NCBI GenBank assembly: GCA_025355485.1
Contig: JANXZP010000196.1
Location: 1-24,104 of the forward strand
DNA: 24,104 nucleotides
Direction of reading: 5' to 3'
Source of the DNA: Pseudomonadota bacterium
GTDB taxonomy: Bacteria; Pseudomonadota; Gammaproteobacteria; Xanthomonadales; Xanthomonadaceae
Shown here: in pieces, positions 8,768 through 16,212 of the stretch
How the letters are laid out: every line of letters begins with the position of its first letter
Position numbering within the stretch: position 1 is the first letter of the stretch
Position numbers and translations under genes: made by a program
Notes under the pieces: generated by a model
Told to the model about the DNA's origin: nothing
The model's database searches: none
Seen by the model: the letters and a program-made list of their open reading frames with translations, nothing else

Positions 8768-9001
8768 GTGGATGAGTTCCTGAAGGAGATGGCGGATATC
8801 CTCGACGAGGAAACCGTTGCGGAGACGGATCGGCTGGAGGATTTCGCGGCCTGGGATTCCCTTGCGATCCTCTCGGTCATCTCGATGGCCGACGACAAGT
8901 ACGGCGTCGTCTTTTCGGCGAAGGACATCAAGAGCGTCGTCACGATCCGCGCCCTGTTCGATCTGGTCAGCGCGGGCCGCAAGAACGACAGCGCAGGTTG
9001 A
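8768..9001 (+). CDS. Acyl/peptidyl carrier protein (second copy)
   Basis: Second 77-residue carrier protein. The attachment site reads FAAWDSLAILSVI with Ser31. The WDS context is common in carrier proteins that serve modification clusters rather than primary fatty-acid synthesis. Little similarity to the first carrier protein is apparent beyond the fold signature, so this is not a recent duplication. GTG 8768 has a clear GGAGG (8758-8762) upstream; a nearby ATG at 8772 is out of frame. It sits between the ketosynthase and the first SDR. Two different carriers suggest that one holds the adenylated acid or amino acid and the other the extender or the product. That assignment is speculative. 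Confidence 0.86.
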   Translation: MDEFLKEMADILDEETVAETDRLEDFAAWDSLAILSVISMADDKYGVVFSAKDIKSVVTIRALFDLVSAGRKNDSAG

Positions 9002-9009
9002 GCACTGGC

Positions 9010-9783
9010 ATGGCCCGGACCATCCCCAATCCACTCGATTTGACCGGAAGGCATTACCTCGTCACCGGTGCGGCCTCGGGAATCGGTCGCGCGATCGCCA
9101 TCCAGTTCGCCGCCCTCGGCGCGTCGATCAGCCTTGTCGACATGAACGGGCCGCAGATGGACGAGTCGATCGCCAGCATGCAGCCGGGCGATCATGCGCG
9201 ATACGTCTTCGACCTGGAGCAAACCGAAGGCATCGACACGCTGGTACGGGAGATCGTTTCCGCGGATGGCCCGCTTCACGGCGTGATCCATTGCGCGGGA
9301 ACCCAGACCGTCATGCCGGCAAGGGATCTCAAGCCGGCGACCTGGCGCAGGATCCTGGCCATCAACTGCGAAGCAGCGCTTGCCTTGTCGAAGAACATGG
9401 GCAGGAAGCGCGTGTATGCGGGAAGCTCCGGCTCGATCGTTTTCATTTCCAGCATCATGGCGCTCGCCGGCGGCGCCGGGTCGGTGGCCTATTCCATGAG
9501 CAAGTCCGCATTGCATGGAATGGCGCGCTCGCTCGCGCTGGAATTCGCGCCGGGCGGGATTCGGGTCAATTGCATTGCGCCAGGTTACGTGCGGACGCCG
9601 ATGCTGGACAGGCTGCAACAAACATGGGACGAATCGCAGCGGGATGCCGTAGAGGCGCTGCATCCGCTGGGGTTCGGCCAGCCGGAGGACGTTGCCCATG
9701 CCGCGGCGTTCCTCGTGGCGGACACGGGCCGCTGGATCACCGGAACGGTACTGGTGGTGGACGGTGGATATCTTGCGCGATGA
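9010..9783 (+). CDS. SDR-family oxidoreductase, FabG-like (first copy)
   Basis: Classical short-chain dehydrogenase/reductase of about 257 residues. The dinucleotide-binding motif is VTGAASGIGRAI. The catalytic region runs from the Ser of FISSIMAL to Tyr161 and Lys165 in AYSMSKSAL. The C-terminus has the typical VNCIAPGYVRTPML and ends in VVDGGYLAR. The family includes 3-ketoacyl-ACP reductases. Directly after a ketosynthase and a carrier protein, reduction of a 3-ketoacyl-ACP to 3-hydroxyacyl-ACP is the simplest role. Oxidation or reduction of a sugar is the alternative. ATG 9010 is taken as the start; an in-frame TTG at 8998 would overlap the upstream stop (TTGA), in the style of neighbouring junctions. 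Confidence 0.88.
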   Translation: MARTIPNPLDLTGRHYLVTGAASGIGRAIAIQFAALGASISLVDMNGPQMDESIASMQPGDHARYVFDLEQTEGIDTLVREIVSADGPLHGVIHCAGTQTVMPARDLKPATWRRILAINCEAALALSKNMGRKRVYAGSSGSIVFISSIMALAGGAGSVAYSMSKSALHGMARSLALEFAPGGIRVNCIAPGYVRTPMLDRLQQTWDESQRDAVEALHPLGFGQPEDVAHAAAFLVADTGRWITGTVLVVDGGYLAR

Positions 9784-9834
9784 TGGGGAATCGATGAGTT
9801 CGCCGCATCCGCGCAGCCGGGCATTGGAAGAAAC

Positions 9835-10605
9835 GTGACCAACGGGCAGACAACATCGCACGACGAGGGCTACGTGCTGATCACCGGCGCTTCCTCGGGC
9901 GTCGGACGCACGATGGCGCGCGAGCTGTCCGGCAGCCATCGCCTCATCCTGGGTGGGCGCGATCCGGACCGCCTTCAGCAGGCCTTGGGCGATTGCGTGT
10001 CGCCCGGGAAACACCTGGCCTGGCGCCACGACCTCGCGGACGTCGAGAACATCGCCGCAGGGCTTGGATCATTGCTCGCCGAACACGACGCCAGCGTCAG
10101 CGCGTTCGTCCACTGCGCCGCGTCGCTGGACGTCCTGCCGCTCAGGAGCCTGACCACGGAGATGGTCGCCGATACGTTCCGCGTCAATGTCTTTTCCGCA
10201 ATGGAAATCATCAAGGCATTGACGAAGAAGAAGCTCAACAAGCAGCAACTCAGGGCGGTCGTTTTCATTTCAACCATCGCCAGCAAGTTCGGCGCGAAGG
10301 GATTCAGCGCCTACAGCGCGAGCAAGGGCGCGCTGGACGCCCTGATGAAATCGCTCGCGATCGAGTTGGCGCCGCAGGTGAGGGTCAACTCGGTGTTGCC
10401 GGGCGCATTGCGCACGCCGATGACCGAATCGATGTTCAATGATCCCGATCTCGTCGCGAAATTCGAACGCGACTACCCGCTGGGAGTCGGCTTGCCCATG
10501 GATGTCATCCATGCGGTCGAATTCCTCATCTCGGACAAGGCGCGCTGGATCACCGGACAACAGATCATCGTCGACGGTGGCCGCACCTCGAACATCTCGG
10601 CCTGA
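9835..10605 (+). CDS. SDR-family oxidoreductase, FabG-like (second copy)
   Basis: Second classical SDR, 256 residues. The Rossmann motif is LITGASSGVGRTMA. The catalytic residues are in FISTIAS and in AYSASKGAL (Tyr160, Lys164). The C-terminal part has VNSVLPGALRTPMT and ends after IIVDGGRTSNISA. It is clearly homologous to the preceding SDR but diverged. GTG 9835 is the first in-frame start, with GGAAG just upstream; it follows 51 nt after the first SDR. A pair of SDRs could reduce two keto groups, or one could act on the acyl chain and the other on the sugar. It is the last gene of the plus-strand operon and converges with the acetyltransferase gene 15 nt away. I saw no terminator in that short gap. 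Confidence 0.88.
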   Translation: MTNGQTTSHDEGYVLITGASSGVGRTMARELSGSHRLILGGRDPDRLQQALGDCVSPGKHLAWRHDLADVENIAAGLGSLLAEHDASVSAFVHCAASLDVLPLRSLTTEMVADTFRVNVFSAMEIIKALTKKKLNKQQLRAVVFISTIASKFGAKGFSAYSASKGALDALMKSLAIELAPQVRVNSVLPGALRTPMTESMFNDPDLVAKFERDYPLGVGLPMDVIHAVEFLISDKARWITGQQIIVDGGRTSNISA

Positions 10606-10620
10606 CGGCTTGCGCGATGT

Positions 10621-11265
10621 TCAACCGAGGGGTTTGGCCGGATTGCCGTATACCGTCTGCCCCGCGGCGACGTCGCGAAACACGACGCTGCCCATGCCGA
10701 CGATGGCTCCGTCGCCGATTGTCTTGCCGGGATAGATGATGGCGCCGGCGCCGACCAATACCGATTCGCCGATGATGACGTTTCCGTTCACGCTGATGCC
10801 ACCCAGCAGGGAGGTATACGAACCGATGATGCAATCGTGTCCGATCGCGGTGCCGCCGTTGACCAGTACATGCTCGCCGATGGCCGCGTCCGAGGACAGC
10901 GAGCATCGCGGGAACACGATCGTTCCCCGCCCGATCGAGAGATTGACTCCGAGCATCGCGGATTCGTGGATGTAGTTGCCCGCGACCCAGCCGCGCGCGT
11001 CCAGTTCGGCAGACAATCTCTTGCGCGCTGCAGGCTCGGAGACCGCAAGCAGGTATTCCACCGATCCCAGGCTGGCCGCATCGTCGCGGGTGAGGACCGG
11101 GATGCCGTCATAGGGATCGGCAGGAGGTTCGCCGTCGATGACGAATGCCGCGACGCGCTCGCGCAGTGCGCTGTCCTTGCCGTTCCTGATCCAGCCCCAC
11201 AGTTCGCGGGCGAGGCCGCCGAAGCCGAAAATCACGATACGCCTGTTGATCGCGGTCATGCTCAC
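10621..11265 (-). CDS. PglD/NeuD-family sugar O/N-acetyltransferase (left-handed beta-helix)
   Basis: 214 residues with the two-part PglD/NeuD layout. An N-terminal Rossmann-like UDP/dTDP-sugar-binding portion (IVIFGFGGLARELWGWI, the usual GxGGxA/G pattern) covers about residues 9-90. It is followed by hexapeptide repeats (about 100-200, such as LSIGRGTIVFPRC, AIGEHVLVNGGTAIGHDCII and GKTIGDGAIVGMGSV) ending in YGNPAKPLG. GHDC holds the His expected to act as catalytic base. These enzymes acetylate an amino or hydroxyl group on an NDP-sugar and often pair with DegT aminotransferases, so the 3802 gene is a logical partner. The start is GTG 11265 or the in-frame ATG 11259. It is last in a three-gene minus-strand operon (77 nt after the dioxygenase). 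Confidence 0.88.
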   Translation of the reverse strand: MSMTAINRRIVIFGFGGLARELWGWIRNGKDSALRERVAAFVIDGEPPADPYDGIPVLTRDDAASLGSVEYLLAVSEPAARKRLSAELDARGWVAGNYIHESAMLGVNLSIGRGTIVFPRCSLSSDAAIGEHVLVNGGTAIGHDCIIGSYTSLLGGISVNGNVIIGESVLVGAGAIIYPGKTIGDGAIVGMGSVVFRDVAAGQTVYGNPAKPLG

Positions 11266-11342
11266 CCATTTGCGTGGCGGTGGTTACGAAATCTGCCGGT
11301 AAGATTGCTTCGCGCTTGCCATGGCAGGCCCGCGCTGGTCGA

Positions 11343-12155
11343 TCATGGTCCGGGATTCGGCCTGAGTCCATCCAGCTCGCGCTGCAACTCCACCAATCGG
11401 CTGACCCTCGAACGCACGAACAGATCGCTCTTGCGGTCGAGGAAAATTTCCGTGCGCCATTCGCCGCGAAGCAGGGCGATTCCACTCGGGTCATCGGCAG
11501 GCTGGTAGATGATGTCGGCAAGCACGCGGTCCGGGCCGTCGACGTGGGGGCCGGAACAATGCCACATCGAGGAATTCATCAGCACGATGTCGCCGGGCGA
11601 CAACGATGGCGAAACGGTCGGCCAGTCCGGATCGATGATGGAAGGATTGATTTCCCCCGCATCGCCGAGGTATCCGAACTGGTGGGTGCCCGGATAGAAG
11701 ATCATTCCGCCATTCTCGGGGCTGACCGCGCTCAGCGGGACGAACGCGGAAGCCTTGCTGGACCAGCCGATGTGGTACGGCGAATCCTGGTGCAGGAAAA
11801 CCGGGCCGCGGCTGTGGACGTCCTTGACCACCATGCGCTGGTTGTACAGCGCGATATCGGGGCCGAAGGCTTTTTCCACGACATCGAGCAGGGCCGGATG
11901 CTTGTGCATGGCGGCAAGGGTCGGCGGCAGCACCTCATCGACCGCGACCGGATTGAACCGGTTGACCTTGCGGCCGGTCGACAACTCGGCCGCGTAAAAA
12001 TCATTCCATGTCTTCTGCCATGCGTCGATCACATCGGGCGGGATGGCGCCGCGCACGACGAACACGCCCATCTCCCGGAATACCTCAGGCGAAAACGTCG
12101 CCGAATCGATCGCGGGAAGCAGTTCGCGGATCCTGGGTATTCCGATGCGTTTCAT
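11343..12155 (-). CDS. Phytanoyl-CoA dioxygenase (PhyH) family Fe(II)/2-oxoglutarate oxygenase
   Basis: About 270 residues. The iron-binding facial triad is visible as His122-x-Asp124 in FLHQDSPYHIGW and a distal His199 in SSMWHCSGPH. The Arg of GPDRVLADI is positioned to bind 2-oxoglutarate. The segment NGGMIFYPGTHQFG between them is typical of PhyH-family hydroxylases. The family hydroxylates small molecules, including lipids, and in secondary-metabolite or glycan clusters also tailors sugars or acyl chains. The substrate here is unknown; hydroxylation of the N-acyl group is one possibility. ATG 12155 is preferred; an in-frame GTG at 12170 is also possible. It lies 27 nt (or 12 nt with the GTG) after the methyltransferase stop, on the same strand, so the two are co-transcribed. 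Confidence 0.88.
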   Translation of the reverse strand: MKRIGIPRIRELLPAIDSATFSPEVFREMGVFVVRGAIPPDVIDAWQKTWNDFYAAELSTGRKVNRFNPVAVDEVLPPTLAAMHKHPALLDVVEKAFGPDIALYNQRMVVKDVHSRGPVFLHQDSPYHIGWSSKASAFVPLSAVSPENGGMIFYPGTHQFGYLGDAGEINPSIIDPDWPTVSPSLSPGDIVLMNSSMWHCSGPHVDGPDRVLADIIYQPADDPSGIALLRGEWRTEIFLDRKSDLFVRSRVSRLVELQRELDGLRPNPGP

Positions 12156-12182
12156 GGGAGTCTCGTTCACTGGGTCGGGCTG

Positions 12183-12764
12183 TCAGGTAATGAACCGGAA
12201 CGTGAGCTCGCTGTCGAGCGTCTGCTTCGATTTGTTGCACCTGGCCAGCACGTTGTAGTGGATCGGGAACAGATCCCTGCCCGGGGTTTCCAGGATGTCT
12301 ATTTCAACAATATCGAAGTCCCTGAGCAACACCTTGAAGCCATGCTCGGTGAACCGCCAGCAATCCGGGATCGGGCCGTGGATGCGCCAGTTCAGCGGTG
12401 CCGAGACCAGCAGGTATCCCCCGTCCTTCAGTATCCGCCGCATCTCGCGCACGCCGCCGAACGGGTCGAGGGTGTGTTCCAGTACCTCCATGCCGACGAC
12501 GCAGTCGTACGTGGAGTCGGGAATGGCAACATTGTGCTTCGTGATGTCTCCAACATGCGTCGGACCGTAAGTCTCGACGATGTCGAATGTATCGATCTCG
12601 AATTGGGTAAACGATTCGCGCACGAGGGAGCGCTCCTGCGGGCCGATTTCAAGCAGCCGTCCCGTCGTTGCAACGAGGTTCTTCGCGACCTTCCTGACGA
12701 AATCATCGATGTGCGCTCTTGCGAGCGGCCCGGTTTCTTCGTCGAATTTCGATACGGTTGCCAT
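12183..12764 (-). CDS. Class I SAM-dependent methyltransferase (type 11-like)
   Basis: 193-residue methyltransferase. Motif I is LLEIGPQERSL (about residues 37-47). The post-I and catalytic-side regions read DTFDIVETYGPTHVGDI and YDCVVGMEVLEHTLDPFGG, with LKDGGYLLVSAPLNW after them. This is the usual order in Methyltransf_11/25-type enzymes of glycan clusters. The substrate cannot be read from sequence; O-methylation of a sugar or of a hydroxylated acyl group is inferred from the neighbours. The open frame runs far upstream, but ATG 12764 is the sensible start. AGGGCAGG lies just before it, and the upstream residues overlap the divergent flippase region and look non-coding. It is first in the minus-strand operon that includes the dioxygenase and acetyltransferase. 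Confidence 0.87.
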   Translation of the reverse strand: MATVSKFDEETGPLARAHIDDFVRKVAKNLVATTGRLLEIGPQERSLVRESFTQFEIDTFDIVETYGPTHVGDITKHNVAIPDSTYDCVVGMEVLEHTLDPFGGVREMRRILKDGGYLLVSAPLNWRIHGPIPDCWRFTEHGFKVLLRDFDIVEIDILETPGRDLFPIHYNVLARCNKSKQTLDSELTFRFIT

Positions 12765-12924
12765 GATTGCCTGCCCTTGAACGACCAGTGCCACGCGCCT
12801 CACGCAGAGCAATCGTCGATGGATTCGCCGGGAAATTTTCGTTGGCGGTATGCTGATGTATCGTCCGAAGCAGCGCAACCTGTCCCCCGGAACCCTCGAT
12901 GGCATTTCAACCACGACGTCAGCC
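12765..12924. promoter_or_regulatory. Divergent intergenic region between methyltransferase and flippase
   Basis: About 160 bases between two divergent operons, or 85 if the flippase uses the upstream ATG at 12850. Promoters for both directions must lie here or inside the neighbouring genes. I see no convincing promoter hexamers, operators or hairpins by eye. The call rests on position alone. Confidence 0.3.
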
Positions 12925-14385
12925 ATGTTGAAAAGTCGTGCGATCAACGCGCTCCTGTGGAGCGCGGCGGATGGATTCCTGCGCCAGGGACTGCAGTTTG
13001 CGGTATCGATCGTGCTCGCGCGCATGCTGGGCCCAAGCGAATTCGGAACGATCGCACTGCTCGCGATCTTCACGGGAATAGGCACGGTGCTCCTGGATGG
13101 CGGCTTTTCGGCTGCGTTGATCCAGCGCCAGGACGTGGACCGTGTCGACGAATCCACGGTGTTCTGGTTCAACCTGTGCATCGGCTTCGTGGTCGCACTG
13201 GCCTTGTGGGCGCTCGGCCCGGCGATTGCAGCCTTCTATGGCCAGCCGATCCTGGTGCCATTGATGGGAATCATGTCGCTGAACGTCTTCCTGAGCGGAT
13301 TGGGCGCGATCCACGCGACGTTGCTGGCGAAGGAACTGAATTTCCGGACGCTGATGAAAGTCGGCACTGCCGCAAACATCGTATCGGGCGGCGTCGCGAT
13401 CTGGATGGCCTACCGGGGCTTCGGGGTATGGGCGCTCGCGCTGCAGGCCATCCTGATGACGGGCGTCAGCACCTTGTTGCTGTGGAGCCTCCATCGCTGG
13501 CGACCGCTCGGCGCATTCAGCCGTGCATCGGTTCGCAAGCTGTTCGGTTTCGGCGGCTACCACTTCGCATCCAGCATGATGGAAATAATCTACTCGCGGC
13601 TGTACACGCTGCTGATCGGCCGTTTTTACAATGTGCGGGAACTCGGGCTGTACAACAATGCCGACAACACCAAGCAGATGCCATGCGGTTTCTTCACCAG
13701 CATCCTGATGCGTGTCGCGTTCCCGATGTTTTCCGCCGCGGCGCACGACAAGGCGACGTTGCGCCGTGGAGTGCAGGTCGCCGCACGCGGCATGATGCTG
13801 CTGAACGTGCCGATGATGCTCGGGATGGCAGCGGTCGCCAAGCCGCTGGTCCTGACCCTGTTCGGCCAGAACTGGCTGGCGATGGTGCCGGTACTTCGCG
13901 TGTTGTGCCTGGTCGGCGTGTTGTGGCCCTTGCAGGTCATCAACCTGCAGGTGCTCATGGCACAGGGTCACTCCCGGCTGATGTTCCGCCTGGAAGTGAT
14001 CAAGAAATCGATCGGCCTGGTCCTGCTCGTGGCGGGATCCTTCCACGGAATCATGGGCATCGCATGGAGCCAGGTGCTGTCCAGCACGGTATCCTTCGTG
14101 ATCAACGCCCATTATTCGCGTCGGCTGCTCGGCTATGGCGCGGTCGACCAGACGCGCGATTTCCTGCCGATCATGGGCGTTGCGTTGGCCATGGCGGGCA
14201 TCGTGTACGAGCTCGATGTGCACCTGGTGCTGAGGCCGCAGGTCGCCCTGGTTCTGTTGACGTGTGCCGGTGCGATCGTTTTCGCGTTGCTGGGCTGGCT
14301 GCTGCGCCTGGCTACGGTCGACGAAATGATCGCCCTGTTCCGCAGCCGTTTCCGCATGCAGCAACAGGCAACAAAGGACGTCTGA
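12925..14385 (+). CDS. Wzx/WzxC-type polysaccharide flippase (MOP superfamily)
   Basis: Multi-pass inner-membrane protein of about 486 residues with roughly 12-14 hydrophobic segments and no soluble domain. The N-terminus, LKSRAINALLWSAADGFLRQ followed by VLARMLGPSEFGTIAL, is the hallmark of WzxC/RfbX-type lipid-linked oligosaccharide flippases. A central YNVRELGLYNNADN segment also fits this family. The expected job is to flip a polyprenyl-diphosphate-linked glycan to the periplasm. The frame opens at 12850, but ATG 12925 is chosen because family proteins begin about there; the extra 25 residues are hydrophilic and unlike the family. A GT2 gene follows after 52 nt. No Wzy polymerase was recognised nearby, so a short glycan rather than a long polymer is plausible. 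Confidence 0.9.
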   Translation: MLKSRAINALLWSAADGFLRQGLQFAVSIVLARMLGPSEFGTIALLAIFTGIGTVLLDGGFSAALIQRQDVDRVDESTVFWFNLCIGFVVALALWALGPAIAAFYGQPILVPLMGIMSLNVFLSGLGAIHATLLAKELNFRTLMKVGTAANIVSGGVAIWMAYRGFGVWALALQAILMTGVSTLLLWSLHRWRPLGAFSRASVRKLFGFGGYHFASSMMEIIYSRLYTLLIGRFYNVRELGLYNNADNTKQMPCGFFTSILMRVAFPMFSAAAHDKATLRRGVQVAARGMMLLNVPMMLGMAAVAKPLVLTLFGQNWLAMVPVLRVLCLVGVLWPLQVINLQVLMAQGHSRLMFRLEVIKKSIGLVLLVAGSFHGIMGIAWSQVLSSTVSFVINAHYSRRLLGYGAVDQTRDFLPIMGVALAMAGIVYELDVHLVLRPQVALVLLTCAGAIVFALLGWLLRLATVDEMIALFRSRFRMQQQATKDV

Positions 14386-14437
14386 TGTTTCGAAATGAAC
14401 CTGGGCTGGCACTCGCCGGCGGCCGAGAATCGCTTCC

Positions 14438-15394
14438 ATGAGCCTGCCGGTCGTTTCGGTATGCATCGTGACCTGCAACCAGGAGAAATACATCCTTCAG
14501 TGCATCGAAGGTGTGTTGATCCAGTCCGGCGATGCGACCCTCGAAATCCTGGTCGGGGACGACTGTTCGGACGACAACACCAGCAGCATCGTCGCGGCGC
14601 TGGCAAGGCAGCATCCCGGAGTGGTCGTCCATCTTCGCAATGAGCCACGGCTCGGCGTATGGGAGAACCTGCGGTCGTTGTTGCTCCGGGCAAGCGGAGA
14701 ATTCATCGCGATCCTGGATGGCGACGACTACTGGCTGCCCGGCAAGCTGAAAGCGCAACTGTCCTACCTGGAGGCGCATCCGGAATGCGTGGCTGTCTAC
14801 ACCAATGCCATTACAGTCACCGAAAGCGGGCAACGGCTCGGCCTGTTCAATGATGCAGGAGACCGGAGCATGGATCTTGCCGGCATGCTGCGCAGGGGGA
14901 ATTACCTCCACGCGAGTTCGGTGTTGATGCGGGCCGAACTCAGGCAGGGCTTGATCGCGATCGAAGGGCAATACATCGACTACCACGCGCACCTCCTGCA
15001 TGCGCGGAAAGGCTGGCTCGCGCAGGTCGGAAGTCCACTGACGGCCTATCGGGTCAACGCGGGCGGTTCCATCCTGAGCAGCTCGAACGATTTCGTCCGC
15101 AGGCTCTATTGGGAAGCCATCATGAGCGTTCCGCGCGGGCTGGTGAGCGATGGCGATTTCGCGCGCGGCCTGGCCGATTTCCTCAAGCGCATCGTGTTCC
15201 GTTCGTTGAGCGCCAGACGCCCCGCGCTGTTGCGCGAATGGGTCCCGCGGGTTTTCGATGCGTCGCCCTACGGCCGATTGCGCACGGGCCTGCTGGTGAT
15301 CGGCGCTGTGGTGCGTGGGATCTATGTAGAATCGATCGGCAGGCTGAAGAGCAGTCTTGGCGGACGCACGGCGAAAGTGCTTTACCGTCGATAA
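14438..15394 (+). CDS. GT2-family glycosyltransferase
   Basis: 318-residue GT-A-fold transferase. The N-terminus is VVSVCIVTCNQEKYILQCIE, followed by EILVGDDCSDDNT (about residues 33-45), RASGEFIAILDGDDYWLPGKL (DGDD metal motif near 94-97) and the acceptor-side region YTNAITVTESG. These are standard features of cytoplasmic GT2 enzymes acting on lipid-linked glycans. There is no clear transmembrane segment beyond a weak hydrophobic stretch near residue 290. Donor and acceptor are unknown. It starts with ATG 14438, 52 nt after the flippase, and a methyltransferase follows 10 nt downstream, so the three genes form one transcription unit. It is smaller than bifunctional GT2 enzymes and has a single catalytic domain. 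Confidence 0.9.
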   Translation: MSLPVVSVCIVTCNQEKYILQCIEGVLIQSGDATLEILVGDDCSDDNTSSIVAALARQHPGVVVHLRNEPRLGVWENLRSLLLRASGEFIAILDGDDYWLPGKLKAQLSYLEAHPECVAVYTNAITVTESGQRLGLFNDAGDRSMDLAGMLRRGNYLHASSVLMRAELRQGLIAIEGQYIDYHAHLLHARKGWLAQVGSPLTAYRVNAGGSILSSSNDFVRRLYWEAIMSVPRGLVSDGDFARGLADFLKRIVFRSLSARRPALLREWVPRVFDASPYGRLRTGLLVIGAVVRGIYVESIGRLKSSLGGRTAKVLYRR

Positions 15395-15404
15395 CGCGGA
15401 GAGA

Positions 15405-16184
15405 ATGTTGCGCGTGAATCCGATCAAGCTGGCCCGATACGCACTTGCAGGATGGCTCCCGTTCGGTCGAAAGCGCTGCAGCATGTGCGACCACGCCGTG
15501 TGGCGGTTCATGCCCTACGGGAAAGGTTCGGCGGGCGCTCCGCCGCTGATGCGCGTGCTCTCCATCGTCGGCAGCGACCCTGATCATTTCGAATGTCCGC
15601 GCTGCGGTGCGCACGATCGCGAACGCCATCTGCTGATGTACCTCGATGCGACCGGAATGCTCGCGGGTTTGCGCGGCAAGTCGGTGTTGCATTTCGCGCC
15701 GGAGAAGCGGCTTGCATCCCGCATCCTGGCGGCAGGGCCCGAGCGTTACGTGCGTTGCGACCTGTACCCGCAATCGCGCGACGTCGTGCGCGTCGACATG
15801 CTTGCGATGGATTTCGATGCGGCATCGTTCGACGTGCTTATCGCCAACCATGTCCTCGAACACGTGGGAGACGATGCGTTGGCGTTATCCGAGATACGTC
15901 GTGTACTCAAGCCGGGCGGCCACGCCATCCTGCAGACGCCATACAGCCGCGCGTTGCACGAAACATGGGAGGATCCCGGCATCGCGAATGACGCCGCGCG
16001 GTTGCAGGCCTACGGGCAGGCTGACCACGTTCGCCTGTACGGACGCGACATCTTCGACCGCTTCGCATCGACAGGGTTGGTGCCGCGCGTGCGAGCGCAC
16101 GGCGAACTGCTGGCCAGCGTCGATGCGATCCTATCCGGGGTCAATCCCGACGAACCCTTCATGCTTTTCCAGCGCGCGGACTGA
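15405..16184 (+). CDS. SAM-dependent methyltransferase with N-terminal paired CxxC motifs
   Basis: About 259 residues. The N-terminal 60-70 residues carry two CxxC pairs, CSMC and CPRC, the second followed by GAHDRERHLLMYL. This arrangement suggests a zinc ribbon, as seen in a group of cluster-associated methyltransferases. The methyltransferase core follows, with VLHFAPEKRLASRIL as motif I and FDVLIANHVLEHVGDD then LKPGGHAILQTPY as later motifs. ATG 15405 is chosen because CGGAGAG precedes it and it begins just after the GT2 stop; an upstream TTG would overlap that gene. The substrate is unknown. It ends 28 nt before the convergent minus-strand GT2 gene, with no clear terminator between. Confidence 0.85.
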   Translation: MLRVNPIKLARYALAGWLPFGRKRCSMCDHAVWRFMPYGKGSAGAPPLMRVLSIVGSDPDHFECPRCGAHDRERHLLMYLDATGMLAGLRGKSVLHFAPEKRLASRILAAGPERYVRCDLYPQSRDVVRVDMLAMDFDAASFDVLIANHVLEHVGDDALALSEIRRVLKPGGHAILQTPYSRALHETWEDPGIANDAARLQAYGQADHVRLYGRDIFDRFASTGLVPRVRAHGELLASVDAILSGVNPDEPFMLFQRAD

Positions 16185-16212
16185 CGGCCGCTCCGCGACA
16201 ACCTGCGTCTCT

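Noticed and set aside
7868..10029. Long minus-strand frames opposite the ketosynthase and SDR genes
   Set aside because: They are mirror frames of genes with full catalytic motifs; the translations show only low-complexity Arg/His/Asp content.
11274..14441. Very long plus-strand open frame (about 1055 codons) across the dioxygenase, methyltransferase and flippase
   Set aside because: It lies antisense to two genes with intact motifs and out of frame with the flippase. Its translation is rich in Arg/His/Asp with no recognisable domain, as expected of antisense frames in GC-rich DNA.
12919..14493. Minus-strand open frame of about 524 codons opposite the flippase
   Set aside because: Its Gln/His/Arg-rich translation has no membrane segments or motifs, while the plus strand encodes a clear Wzx protein.
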